Assembly: GCA_028583685.1 (NCBI GenBank)
Contig: JAMXIF010000058.1
Coordinates: 10,433,086-10,497,085, forward strand
Direction of reading: 5' to 3'
DNA: 64,000 nucleotides
Source of the DNA: Petaurus breviceps papuanus
Lineage: Eukaryota > Chordata > Mammalia > Diprotodontia > Petauridae
A program made the position numbers and the translations under genes. Positions 51,320-62,900 of the stretch are shown here, one piece after another. The notes under the pieces are model-generated. The model was not told the DNA's origin. It searched no databases and saw only the letters and a program-made list of their open reading frames with translations. Numbering within the stretch: position 1 is the first letter of the stretch; every line of letters starts with the position of its first letter.

Positions 51320-52400
51320 CTTGTCAAATGTGAACTTCACTCTAGCCTGTCAGAATCTTTTTGCATTCTGATTCTATTATCAAATAAATTAGCTATCCCT
51401 CCCGACTGTGTGTGATCTACAAATGTAGTGAAGAGAATATCCAAACCATTGATAAAAGTGTTCAAATTAAACAGAACATAGGACTGAGACCTATGATGAC
51501 ACACCACTAGAGGTCTCACTCTGGCTTTATATTTTTACCTCAACTAATACTCAAACTTTTTGGTTTCAGGACCTTATTATACTCTTAAAAATGGTTTTGG
51601 AGATCTTCACAGGACCATATTCTGAGAGTCACTGCCCTATGTCATTGATTTTAAAATATGGTCTTTCAACTACTTACAAATCCGCCTAACATATCCACTG
51701 TCATCTTGTCTACATCTCTCCATTCTATCCACATGAAAATTATTTGTCTAATTTCTTGCTGTAATCTAAGTATTTGTTTATAGTATTTGTCCAAGTACAT
51801 GTCTATAGCATTATCCTGACCTATCAGTCTAGTAACTATATTGAAAAAGGAAATTAGGTTAGTTTGATATAATTGTTTTTGCAGAACCTAATTTGACTTT
51901 ATTCTGTTCAGTACTCACAGACCATTTCTTCAATACTCCACTTAAAATTTTTGCCAGAAATCAATATCAAGTTCATAAGTTTGTATTTTATGATCTATCG
52001 TCTTCCTCTCTTTAAAAATTAATACAATATATATCTTTCTTTCATCTTCCAGTTCTTCTTCAATTATCTAAAACTGGTCAAAGATCACTAATAGTTCAGT
52101 GATCATATCTGCAAGCTATTTTAGGACCCTGGAGTGTACGTCTTTTAGGCCAGAAGAGTTAAATTCATATCAATACGGTATTCTCTTACTGGGGTCTTCA
52201 ACTTTTTCTTAATCCCATTTCTTTTTCTAGTATATCTTTCTACTAGTAAATCATTCTCCTTGAATGAAAAAAGATGGAAGCAAAGTAAGAATTGAGTAGC
52301 TCCTTTTCTCAGTTGATTGTTTTCTTCTTCTCCGAAAGCCTTAAGAACAGGCAAGATGTTTACAATAAGTGCAGTCCTGTCCACTTGGTTTTGACTCCAA
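51320..52400 (+). mobile_element. CR1/L3-like LINE remnant
   Basis: TAGTCTAGTAACTATATTG-type sequence with GAAAAAGGAAATTAGGTTAG and TGCAGAACCTAATTTGAC resembles the conserved CR1/L3 block (CTAGTAACC...GAAATTAGGTTAGTCTG). It is heavily diverged, so ends are rough. Confidence 0.4.
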
Positions 52401-52589
52401 GAAAATCATACTTTCCCCCAGGATAAACTCATCACCTGAAATTCCATCACAGAGATTGATGCAGCCTTGATACTCAACATTTCCTATACACTTTCCAAGA
52501 ATATCATGCCCTCATCTCATAGGTACCCTTTGGTGACAAGCCCCCCTCCATTCTCAACTTCCTTTTGTGCACTGCCTTCCCCAATTACA

Positions 52590-52690
52590 CTGTAAGCTTC
52601 TTGAGGGCAGAGATTGTCTTTCTTTTTTGTATCTCTCATCCTTAGCACAGTGCCCAGCACATAGTAGGCACTTAATACATGTTGATTAAA
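52590..52690 (+). mobile_element. L2 LINE 3' end
   Basis: CTTGAGGGCAGAGATTGTCT then TAGCACAGTGCCCAGCACAT and AGGCACTTAATACATGTTG. Confidence 0.75.
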
Positions 52691-54236
52691 TGAATGAATG
52701 GATCCAAGGAATGAAATGAATGACTCTTCAAGTCCTTGAACTTTTCTGGTGATTTTACATTAAAGTTGGGGTTATGATTCCACCACCCATTTCCCTAGTC
52801 CATTCTGGCAGTCTGACAGTAGTGTCAGAGACTTAGCCATATACTGGTAAATATTTAACAATTGGCTTTCAAAAAATAAATGTACTCATGCCACACTTAT
52901 AAGCTTAATCTGCATTAATAACACTTTCTCTATCACTTTCTTAAGTCTAGATACCCAACAAAATAATAAATTAAGCTCTAATGTAGCATTTGCAGATGAC
53001 TGAGAAATTAACAATCATTCTCCCAAGCTAGTTTGAGCCAGCCCCAGCAACACATCTGTGACCCCAACTAAAGTGATGGACTAGGGAAAAAATGATGATT
53101 ATTTTCTGGATGTAGTGTGGGTTATTCTCTCCTTATTCCTGGGGTGTGGGGGTGTGCAAGTTTCACCCTAAAAGCAAAGTGATGAATGGCCCTTCTGGAT
53201 CAATGTTTAAAGTCCAGAAGATGGAATTCAGCTGAAAAGATAAGTTCCCAAGACAACTCCAGACAGGAAAGGATTTATAAAAATTTGTTTATCCTGAAAA
53301 AAACATGTTCTTTCCCTTCCCTGCCTTCTCCATTTCCTTCTCTCCCCAGCAATAGGGAGCATATTTCAAGTGGGAGCATAGATGATTCTCTGTGTTTGAG
53401 TACAGAAAATTTGGACCTTCCAATAAGAACCAAAAGCCATTTCTCAGAGGAAATAGTGGAGCCTTCTTTTCTCCCTATCAGACTAGAGCAAGGACTATTG
53501 CTTCTTCATCTTGGTGTCCTCTGCTCTTGGCACAGTGCCTCAAACTGAGGAGACTCTTAACAAAACATATTGAATTGAGTTGGATGGAATAAGATGGAAT
53601 TTTAAAATCAGAGAAGGGAAGAGAACCAAAGGTTGTACCCAGACCCAAGGGTTATTCCCTGATTTCAGTGAGGGTCAAGGTTGGAGAGATGTTATTTCCT
53701 AAATGCCCCTGTCATGGCCAGGACTAGTCAGCATATATATGAAAACACACACACACATACCCCTCTATACAAACATACTTCATCCTCATCATGTTCTCAT
53801 TCCAGAAAAATGAAAGTGGCAATAAGCTTTTCATCATCTTCCCATTAAAAACAAAAGATCTTTATTAGACATGGGACGAAGACCTGTAAAAAGGAATCTC
53901 ATTAACTCCAACTTTGAAAAGTAGATGAACCTTCCCTAGTCTGCAATTGCATGATGAACTAAGAAAGAAGGTTTGGGGCATTTAGGAGAGAGCTTAAACT
54001 ATTGGATAATGAGAGGTTATGTGAGCATCAGCTGACCTATAGAGGCTGCTGGAGGAAGGGAAACAAAGATTTGGAGATGAGATTTTCCTGGGGCTGAATT
54101 ATATGAACTCAAGGAGAGGGAAGGTATTCTTTATTATTAACTTACTCTTTCATCCAAATCTCCAGCAAAATGGTCATTTTACTGATGAAAAATCTGAGGA
54201 CTAGAGAAGTGACTCATACAAGGTAATACAATTTTT

Positions 54237-55055
54237 AAAAATTCAATTTTATTTTATTTTTAGTTCCTAATTCTCTCCCTACTACCTCCCCTTCTCCACC
54301 CACTGAGAAAACAAGAAAAACAAAACCTATTATAAACACACGTAGTAAAGCAAACTAATGTTCGCATTAGCCATGTCCAAAAACAGAAAGAAAGAAGGAA
54401 AGCAGAAAGGAAAGAAATAAAGGAAAGAAAAGAAAATTGATGTGATTTAATTTGTACTTTGAGTCCATCATCTCCCTATCTGGAGGTGGGAGCATATTTC
54501 ACCTTGAGTCCTTTGGAATTTCTTCATTTCTTAGAGCACAATAGTATTCCATCCCATTTATAATTTGTTTACCATTCCAACTGGTGTCCCAGTTGATGGA
54601 CATTTCCTATCCATTTGATGAACATTTATTATTCATTTCTAGTTCTTTGCAATCATGAAAAGAAGCTGGTATAAACATTTTTGTGCATATGGTTCCTTTT
54701 TATCTCCCTCTTATATCTTTGGGGTATAGACCTCATAGTGGTATCACTGGGTCAAAGGTTATACACATTTTAACAGCTTTGTGGGCATAGTTCTAAACTG
54801 ATTTCCAATAAGAACCAAAAGCCATTTCTCAGAGGGAATAGTGGAGCTTTAGTAGAGTTCCCAGCTCTACCAACAGTGCATTAATGTACTTGCTTTTCCC
54901 ACAACCCCTCTAGCATTTGTCATGTTCCTTTTTCGTCAACTTTCCCAATCTGATGAGTGTGAGATGGTACTTCAAAGTTGTTTTAATTTGCATTTCTCTG
55001 TTGATTAGTGATTTTTGAGTATTTTTTCCCTTGGCTATTGATAGCCAAGGAAACA
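54237..55055 (-). mobile_element. L1 3' region immediately downstream of PAX4
   Basis: Plus-strand text is the reverse complement of the L1 3' part: TGGACATTTCCTATCCATTT, CATAGTGGTATCACTGGGTC, GTTCTAAACTGATTTCC, CTCTACCAACAGTGCATTAA, GTGTGAGATGGTACTTC and TTTTAATTTGCATTTCTCTG. Its A-rich end (AAAATAAAATAAAATTG on the minus strand) is at about 54240-54262. It lies in the same orientation as PAX4, 75 bases past the PAX4 stop, and contains a foreign 47-bp copy at 54803-54849. Confidence 0.75.
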
Positions 55056-55128
55056 TAATTAGTGAATGGCAGAGTTAAGATTAGAATATTTTCCCTATAC
55101 CATAATACTTTCTATTCCACTCCAGTTC

Positions 55129-58100
55129 TTAGAGTGGGAGGGGGCTAGCAATGGCAGAAGAGGGAATGAAAGGCATGAAGATATGGGGTAGGGATGGTGG
55201 AAAGAAGGGCCTAGTATCCAAGGCAGGGAAGGGCATTGATGACAACCATGTGCTGTATCCAGAATATGAGGCTCCAATGGATATTTGTCCTGTAGTGACA
55301 AAAAAAAATCAGGGTGAGCCCTATCCTTTCCGATCCCCCTCATGGAAAAAGAAGAAGAGCTGAGACTCTTTTTTCCTGACTTCAAAACCAACAGACATTT
55401 TGTCTCCCACCCCCTATCCCCAATATCCTAGTCTACTGCTGCTGAAATTAGAACATCATCAAGATACTGCTCCTTCCCTAGCTTTGTGCCCTCTCAAGGG
55501 AGAGAGTGATGTGAAGCTGGATTCAGTTTCCATTTTGACCCTTGTTTGTGATTCTTATCTGCCAGTGGTTCAAGGGAAGTCTGTTCCTCCCTCTTCATGA
55601 CCTGAGAATGAAGGAGGAGAGAGGTGAGGGTACCTCTGAGTTCTTACCACCACATGATTCTTGCCAGACACTGGGTAAGGCATCGCTCATATACCTTCCT
55701 AATGCTGTCCCCAAGCATAGTTGATAGTGACATGGTTCTGAGGACTCCAAGGCAAGAAGAGGAGACATGGGAAGGCTGGTTGGGGGCTGCCAGGAAAGAA
55801 AAGAAGAGGGAGAAGAAATTTGGCCTACCTTCCTTACCTATGTATCAGTGGTGCTGGGGAGAAATTGTGATCATTCCTACATCAGGAGGGCTGAAATTAG
55901 CCTTTTGTCCTCCCTAAAACAAACTAGGGGATGAGCTGAGAGATCCCTTGGACCAGTCCCACAACTCTCATCTATGTTTTGGTACCTGTTCAGTAGTGGT
56001 CCATTTTGAAGTATCTTGTGAGGCCAGACTCTCGGAAGCAGCTCCAAGATTGGGCCAGATTTGCTCAGAACATGGAGCTGAGAAGAGCAGGTTGAGTAGG
56101 GTAAGGGTAGGGACTGATTCTCCTTGACCCAAAGGGAAGGGGAGGATGTGGTGAGAAAGTTAGGAAAAGGGGCATGGGTGGGCTGGATGGCAGGAAAATT
56201 GATGAGTTGGGGACTGTGGACTTAGTATGCCTGGAGGATTGAGGATCAAGATGCAATCACCTGGGAACTGAGTTTCCCACTTCAATTTCTCTTCCCTTCG
56301 CCATTTGGCTCTTCGGTTGGAAAACCAAACCTGAGATTAGAATGGAATCAGAAAGCTACTACCAATTCCATGGTCTTGTTCCCACTCCAGCTTGTCTCCC
56401 CATCCCTTTCTCTACTCAGGATGACAGCTCCTTTCAGCCCTCACTCTGCCATTTATTAGTCTCACCTTCACTGTAGCCTCAGGCAGAGAGGTGGCAGCAG
56501 CTAGCTTTCCACGGGTTGCTGGATCAGGATATTGTACCCTCTGGAACTCTGCCAGGAGACTCACAGAGTGAGGGCATGAGAGACACAGTACAAGAGGGTA
56601 ACAGACACCTGTCCTCAATTCCATGTCTCAGGTAGATGTATTCTGCAATGTTCTTGAGCCCCAAAGCAGGTTCTCTCCCTAACTTCTTTTCTTAACCAGT
56701 GCCCAGAGTGTCTAAATCTCACCCGCTGATTTGTTTCCATCCCTATTCCCACCCTCTTTGTCCAAAGATTGTGTGCCTGTCAGGCTGAGCTACCATTGTG
56801 ATTGGTGAGTAAGGGACTGGGAGGAGGGGTGGAGAGGGAGTTTTCTTCTAGGAGACTACTCAACACCCTCCCCTCCTCTTCCTAGACCCAGCACCTTTTT
56901 CCAGGGCAGCAGCCTGATATGGAGAGAAGACAGTCCGATTTCGCTGTCGAGTGCCTGGTTTGGCTCCCTGGGATGCCTCAGAACCACTGTGGGGAAAGTA
57001 GAGACCTGGAGAAGGGAAATCTGTAGGGAGAGGGGAGTGGCTGATTGTTAGTAATTAGTCATAGGATCTCCAGTATCTCAAAAATCCTGGGGCAGTGACA
57101 GGAGCTAAAGGGAAACCTATTTGCTGAACTGAGTTGGGGGCATAGGGCACAAATGGATTCTGCACATAGAGATTCACAGGCAGAGAAACGACAGAACTGT
57201 GTCCAATCAGCCTCAACAGGGACTCTTTGCAAGCAAGGATTATGGGACTGACCCAAATTCCAGGTGATGGATATTGAAATGTGTTTCTGGGTGGGCACTC
57301 TTCAGAGGCCAGGAGGGAACAAACAGTCCTTTTTCTCCTGTTTCCCTTCTTCCCTGCCATCCCTATGCATTGCTCCATTTCCCACCTGGCAATGTGAGTT
57401 GGGCCCAGGGAAGCCTCTTGTCCTCTTGCAAGGCCCTCAGAATTCGGTTGATGGAGGAGACCTGGGCAAGAGGGATGTATAGGACTAGCTCTGGGGCTAT
57501 TACTTGGTAGCCAAGGCTGGAATTTACTCTAAGGTCCTGACTCTTCTTTTGTCTCCATAGCCCTCTACATCCTCTGGCACTTTCCCTTGTTAGCAGTCTC
57601 CTCAAAATTTACTAAATAGGAACAGTCTTTTCTCTCCTCCCTCTCTTGAAACTCTGTTTTCCTCTTCTCACTGCCGTCTTGCCCCCCCTTTTCAGGTGAT
57701 TAAATTTTAGGTCCCAATAGAACTCAGGAAAGCTGCTGGTTCATTTCCTTTCATGCACCCTAGTAGTAGTATCCCACATTATCTTCCAGAAATGAACTTC
57801 TGCTCAGACTTTCTCACTGGGTAGGGACAAATACTCACACTGGGTGTCCTGTCTTTGGTGCAGAGCCCTTCAGCACATAACTGGTGACGGATCTCCCAGG
57901 CAAAGATAGCTGGGCACTCACCCTTGAGCTGGGCAATACGAGCTACCACAGGGGGTGTAGCTAGGCGAGGTTTGCTTCCCCCAGTGCCCTTGGGTTCCAG
58001 GGTACCTGTGCGGTAGTATCTCCCCAGAATCTTGCTCACACAGCCATTAGATACCTAGGTAGGGTGGGAGGATGGAGAGATACACAGCATGGGGGAAGGA

Positions 58101-59050
58101 ATTGCCTCTTTTCAGAGGAAGCCTCTCAAGTAAAATAAGACTCCAAGGATTAAAAACAAGAGAATGAGGGCGGCTAGGGGGAGCAGTGAGTAGCACCAGC
58201 CCTGGAGTCAGGAGGGCCTGAGTTCAGGTCCGGCCTCAGACACTTGATACTTGCTAGCCGTGTGACCTTAGGCAGGTCACTTATCCCCAATTGCCCTGCC
58301 TTCCTCCCTCCAAAAAGCAAAATAAAAACAAAACAAACAAACAAAACCAAGAGAATGCTCCAGAGTACAGTCTTGTTTTTGGACTCCAAATGCTTCCCAA
58401 CCTCAAGGAGCATCCTTTGAGAAGGCTTTATAGAAACTACAGTTGGTTTCCTATTAAGCTTCCTGCCCACCAGAACCCAACACCAGGTTGGTTATTTGGA
58501 TTTTTCCCTCCCCACCCCCATCTCCTACCTTGAGGCTTCTGGAGATGTCACAGGGTCGAACTCCACTGACAGCCAGCTTCACTATCTGCTGCCGGGTATC
58601 CTGGGGCAGAGGTCGCCCATTCACAAAGATCCCCCCCAGCTGATTCACACTACTGATTCCTGGGAAGAAGCATAAGATATCCTGCGGAGAAGTTCTCCCT
58701 CTACCCCCCTGCAGTAAGATGCCCCCTAGGAAAGCAGGGTCAACCGGCATGACTCCTGAGATAGGTAGGGCTCACCCCTAGGGGCCAGGTTTCCACTCAA
58801 CTCTTCAGGACCTCTCAGAGGTACCACTTCCTTCTCCCTGGGCATAACTGAGGGGCCAATTTTTCCCATTCAACCATACTTTCAGGTCTAGGGGTGGTGG
58901 TGGTGAAGTGATGTCATATTAGGGGAGAGTGTTCCTTAGCACCACGGTTAAGGGTAGATGAATCAGAGTTAGGAGAGGTAAAGTCCTAAATGGGTCAGCT
59001 ACCACTTCACCCCTCCCCCATCTTATCTTTCTCTTACCGTTTTGATGCAT
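55129..59050 (-). CDS. PAX4: Paired box protein 4, islet paired-homeodomain factor
   Basis: Ten coding exons on the minus strand: 59050-59038, 58659-58529, 58054-57839, 57461-57386, 57020-56895, 56548-56466, 56330-56261, 56077-55986, 55786-55648, 55289-55129. All are GT-AG, all phases agree, total 368 residues (human about 343-351, mouse 349, from memory). It starts [14 protein letters not shown], like mouse [14 protein letters not shown]. The paired domain is at about 8-132 and the homeodomain at about 170-229, with [10 protein letters not shown] carrying Ser50 typical of PAX proteins. There is no octapeptide, as usual for PAX4. The C-terminal part (239-368) is divergent but keeps HYQLCLGTA against human CYQLCWATA. 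PAX4 represses transcription in beta and delta islet-cell development. Exons 8 and 10 rest on phase and position more than similarity. FSCN3 lies next door, as in human. Confidence 0.93.
58168..58345 (+). mobile_element. tRNA-derived SINE, subfamily A, in PAX4 intron 2
   Basis: GGGCGGCTAGGGGGAGCAGT to CCCCAATTGCCCTGCC and a (CAAA)n tail. Flanks ACAAGAGAATG and ACCAAGAGAATG form the duplication. It is antisense to PAX4. Confidence 0.88.
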
Positions 59051-59369
59051 GACCTGAGATGATTTGCCTGGATAGAGGAAAGCAGATGTGAGGATTAGAA
59101 ATGTGGGGAGGCAAAACTGGGCTATCTCCTGCTTTAGGATTGGACCTGTAGTGATATAGAAAATTTGTAGACATTCCCTTGCATAATCAGTCTAGAAATG
59201 GTAGTAACTTGTGTTCCAGAGTAATAATAGCATATTACTCTACTAACTGAAGGACAGGTAGATCAGTATAATAATAAGAGGCAACATTTATATAGTATTT
59301 TAAGCACTTTACACATATTATATCATCTATTCATCACAACAACCTTGTGAGATAGCTGTTTCTATTATG

Positions 59370-59784
59370 CTCATTTAACTTTCCTCCCAAACCTCTCTCC
59401 TTCTGAACTCCTCAATAACCATCAATGATACCACTACCTTCTCAATCATCCAGTCTTACAACATTTATCAGTCTCAACTCCTTGACCTAATTCACCCCAC
59501 ATATCCAATATGTGCCCAATCTTGTGTTCTTGCCTTTACACAATATCTCATACATTGCTTTCTCTCCACTCACAGCTACTACCTTAGTTTAGGCCCTCTT
59601 CACCTCTTGCCTGAACTACCTCAAAAGCCTTCTAACTGGTTTTCCTGCATTATTTCTCTCTCCATTCCAATCCATAGTCTACTTGGCTGCTAAAGTGATT
59701 TTTCTTTTTTTCTTTTCTTTTTTTTTTGCTTTTTGGAGGGCAATTAGGGTTAAGTGACTTGCCCAAGGCCACATGGCTAGTTTT

Positions 59785-59830
<46 letters not shown>

Positions 59831-59985
59831 CTGTCTGAGTCCAGATTTGAACTCAGGTTCTCCTGACTACAGGGTGGGTGCTCTATTCACTGTGCCACCT
59901 AGCTGCCCCAAAAGTGATTTTTCTTAAAGCAGATATCTGACTATGTTATCCCTCCTCCTCCATACACACATATATACTCAATAAA
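59370..59985 (+). mobile_element. L2 LINE fragment split by a SINE
   Basis: TTTAGGCCCTCTTCACCTCT, GAACTACCTCAAAAGCC, TTCTAACTGGTTTTCCTGC and, past the SINE, GCAGATATCTGACTATGTTA are consecutive L2 blocks. Confidence 0.7.
59708..59911 (-). mobile_element. tRNA-derived SINE, subfamily A, with internal (TG)n
   Basis: Minus-strand copy whose ends are GGGGCAGCTAGGTGGCACAG and a T-run on the plus strand. Both sides carry AAAGTGATTTTTCTT, a 15-bp duplication. A (TG)n tract at about 59788-59828 replaces the usual linker CACTTAACAC... in the middle. Confidence 0.9.
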
Positions 59986-60093
59986 TTTTAGTGACTACTA
60001 GATTTATGGAGATACCCCAAAGAGATCAAAGAAAGAGAAAAATGATTTATATATGCAGAAATATTTGTAACAGGTCTTTTCATAGTAGCCCTG

Positions 60094-60290
60094 TTATTTG
60101 TTCTTAAGAGAAGAGAACCATGGCATCAGGGAGGTGATGCCATGATTTGTAAGTGAATTGGATTTAAGTGAGAGAAGGCTATGCAAAGTCACCAACCTCA
60201 CTTTCTCATCCAGAACCATCTGGGTCTAGTGGCCAGATATAAATCAGGACAATTAGAGGTGGCCCAGGATGCAGTTGGGGACTCTGGCCT
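60094..60290. mobile_element. Unassigned marsupial SINE-like repeat, copy 1
   Basis: CATCAGGGAGGTGATGCCAT, GAATTGGATTTAAGTGAGAG and TGGCCAGATATAAATCAGGA recur in the same order at 60950-61143. I recognise it as a common marsupial repeat but cannot name it. Confidence 0.6.
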
Positions 60291-60703
60291 TTTCAAGCAA
60301 AGGTCTTTACTAGGTCTCAGGTTGACTGAGGCAATGCCTATTCAGTGATTAAGCCTTAATAAGAAAAGAGGCAGAGAATGGCCTTTTTACCTCATCAAAA
60401 AAATAATCTCAGAGGGAAAGACCCACAGGTTTTCTGGCCAAAACAGAAACAATTGCTATTTACATTCATTTTGAGCCAATCAGGGCCCAAATAATGGCTA
60501 AATAGGGCTTGACTAGGGACTTATCATTGGCCAACTTATTATTGTCGATGAGAATCCTAGTGGTTTAGGGTTAAGGCTGGACTTTAACAAATAAAAAAAC
60601 AAACAAACAAACAAACAAGCAGGTTTCAAAGATTAAAATTTACATTCCCTTTGGGCAGAGCACCTGTAGGAAAAGGTATGATACCCTATGTGGACAAAGG
60701 GAA

Positions 60704-60870
60704 GGGAGGAAAAGAAAGAGACAAAGAAAGAAAGAAAGAGAGAGAGAGAGAAAGGAAGGAAGGAAGGAAGGAAGGAAGGAAGGAAGGAAGGAAGGAAGGA
60801 AGGAAGGAAGGAAGGAAGGAAGGAAGGAAGGAAGAAGGGAGGGAGGGCAGGAGGAAGGAAAGGAGGGAAA
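60704..60870. repeat. (GAAA)n/(GA)n/(GGAA)n purine tract
   Basis: About 165 bp of pure purine on the plus strand: GAAA units, then GA, then some 20 GGAA units at about 60750-60832, then GGGA. The ORFs here are repeat artefacts. Confidence 0.97.
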
Positions 60871-60949
60871 GAAGAAGGCAAGCCATGTTGCCCAATTGGC
60901 CAGTTCCAGTTTGGTCTCCAATGGGCAGCTCCTTTTCTATTCACAGAGG

Positions 60950-61143
60950 TTGCTGTTTGTCCTTCATTTTTGAAGAAGACAATGACATCAGGGAAATGAT
61001 GTCATGACATGCAAGTGAATTGAGTTTAAATGAGGGAGGGATGTGCAAAGCTGCCAGCCTTACTTTTTCATCCAGAGATATCTGGATCCAATGGCCAGAT
61101 ATAGATCAAGACAGCTGGAGATGGCTCAGAATGCAGTGGGGTC
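60950..61143. mobile_element. Unassigned marsupial SINE-like repeat, copy 2
   Basis: It starts TGTTTGTCCTTCATTTTTGA and shares GACATCAGGGAAATGATGTC and ATGGCCAGATATAGATCAAG with copy 1 at 60094, in the same orientation. Confidence 0.6.
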
Positions 61144-61371
61144 CATAGCTACCATAAACTAGAAACTAGGAAAGTGCCCACCTATTAGGGCAATTGGCTA
61201 AACAAACTATGGTAAATTAATGTAACAGAATATTATTTTGTCATTAGAAATGACAAAATGGACAATTTCAGAAGAAACTGGGATGATCTCTAACAACTGA
61301 TGCAGAGCGAAGTGAACAGAACTAGGAGAATATTATATGATGGCAACACAATTCTAAAGAAAAATAACTTT

Positions 61372-61684
61372 GGGGCGGCCAGGTAGCACAGCGAGTAAGA
61401 GCTCCGGCTCCAGTGTTGAGAAGACCTGGAGATCGAATCCCGGGCTCAGACACTTAGCACCCACCCAGAAACACCTGGCCGTGTAACCTTGAGCAAGTTA
61501 CTTAACCCCAATTGCTTAGGGGCGGCCAGGTGGCTCAGCGAGTAAGAGCACCAGCTCCAGTGTCGGGATGACCTGAATCAAATCTGGGCTCAGATACTCA
61601 GCACCACACCCAGAAATAACTGGCCGTGTAACCTTGAGCAAGTTACTTAACCCCGATTGCTTAAATAAAAAAAAAAAAAAAGAA
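61372..61684 (+). mobile_element. Head-to-tail dimer of SINE subfamily B
   Basis: Unit 1 (61372-61518) ends ACCCCAATTGCTTA with no A-tail and is followed at once by unit 2 (61519-61684), starting GGGGCGGCCAGGTGGC and ending in an A-rich tail. One perfect 16-bp duplication, AAAGAAAAATAACTTT, encloses both (61356-61371 and 61685-61700). Confidence 0.9.
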
Positions 61685-61748
61685 AAAGAAAAATAACTTT
61701 GAAAGACTTTAGAACTCTGACCAATGCAATGATAAAACCACAAGCCCA

Positions 61749-61909
61749 GGGGCGGCCAGGTAGCACAGCGAGTAAGAGCACTGGCTCCAGTGTCAGGATG
61801 ACCTGGGGATCAAATATGGGCTCAGATACTCAGCACCACACCCAGAAATAACTGGCTGTGTAACCTTGAGCAAGTTCCTTAACCCCGATTGCTTTAAAAA
61901 AAAACAAAA
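61749..61909 (+). mobile_element. tRNA-derived SINE, subfamily B
   Basis: GGGGCGGCCAGGTAGCACAG to AACCCCGATTGCTTT plus A-tail, enclosed by a perfect 10-bp duplication, CACAAGCCCA, at 61739-61748 and 61910-61919. Confidence 0.92.
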
Positions 61910-62139
61910 CACAAGCCCAAAGGACTAAAGATGACTCATACCAACACCTCCATCTAGAGAGATGAAGGACTCAAGATGCAGAACAAGACCTACATTTTTA
62001 GACATGGTCAATGTGGGAATTTTTTTTTGGACTATAAATATGTTTGTATATATATGTATATTTTTTTTCCTTTTAAAAAACCATTTAGTTGGGAATGGAA
62101 GCAGTGGGAGAGATAATAAAATGCTTATAAAATAATACA

Positions 62140-62740
62140 TTCCAGAGGCTCTTTATTACCTCCATAATCAAATAGAAAATCTTCTATTTGGGAATTAGAG
62201 CACTTCACAACATGGATCCTTCCTACCTTTCTAATCATTTTGCACTTTACTTCCCTCCACTCACTCTAGGATCTGGCTGATCAGGACAAGGTGTTAATCA
62301 CCATAAGCTTGGGCCTAGGACCTGGCAGCATCTTTCCTAGCCCAGACACCCAGGTTAGCTCCTGTGCTGATGATCCAGTTGGGGTTCCAAAATAATTTGG
62401 CCACATCTCTAGTGGTTCATGTCTCTATGTATATCCTGAAGACAACTCCCCAGAGTTACTGAGATCCTCTAGCTTAGTGTTCTATCAGTTGCCTTTAAGT
62501 ACCTCAGGAGAATTGGTCCTCAGTCCCTATACCACCAGGATGCCACACTCCTCCCTGTTTTCTTGCAAAGTCATTCAGGAAAGGCTATTTTTTCCCTCTT
62601 CCATAGCATACTCTAATTAAATACTCTAGTAAAACGTGTGATGAAAAGGGGACAGGACCAGTCTTTCCTCTGGCTGTCTTCTGAAGACCTCAGCAGCTCA
62701 GGCTTGGTCTGAGAGCCCCTATTGGAAAGGAGTCTGTATA
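62140..62740 (+). other. L2 piece followed by unassigned DNA
   Basis: 62140-62275 (CTCTTTATTACCTCCATAAT, CACTTCACAACATGGATCC) is an L2 fragment. The next 450 bases match nothing I know. Confidence 0.5.
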
Positions 62741-62900
62741 GTATCTTGGATAAAGAGCTGACCTCAGGGGTGAGGAAGACATGGATTCAAGTCCTGCCTC
62801 TGACACATACTAGCAGTGTGACCCTGGGTAAGACATTAACCTACCAATGTCCCCCAGCCAATTCCCTATAAGTTGCAGAACATGCATCAATTCATTTGCC
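62741..62900 (+). mobile_element. CORE-SINE fragment
   Basis: GGTGAGGAAGACATGGATTC, CCTGCCTCTGACACATACTA and CAGTGTGACCCTGGGTAAG. Confidence 0.65.

Larger units (their letters stand above)
61145..62075 (+). mobile_element. L1 3' region with two SINE insertions
   Basis: GGGCAATTGGCTAAACAAAC, GTAACAGAATATTATTTTGT, GAACTAGGAGAATATTATAT, TTTAGACATGGTCAATGTGG and TATAAATATGTTTGTATAT are the ordered L1 3' blocks. SINE insertions at 61372-61684 and 61749-61909 are each bounded by perfect duplications. Confidence 0.7.

Noticed and set aside
55095-55391. An alternative frame over PAX4 exon 10 ([15 protein letters not shown]...)
   Set aside because: Exon 9 ends in phase 1, which selects the other frame; this one would need a different donor.
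56895-56986. A shorter PAX4 exon 5 starting at the acceptor CCCCACAG before 56986
   Set aside because: It would break the reading frame set by exon 4; the acceptor at 57021-57024 joins in phase and gives PHSGSE, matching human.
60633-61007. Several overlapping ORFs of repeated Lys-Glu-Gly-Arg or Leu-Pro-Ser-Phe
   Set aside because: They are translations of the (GGAA)n tract in different frames.
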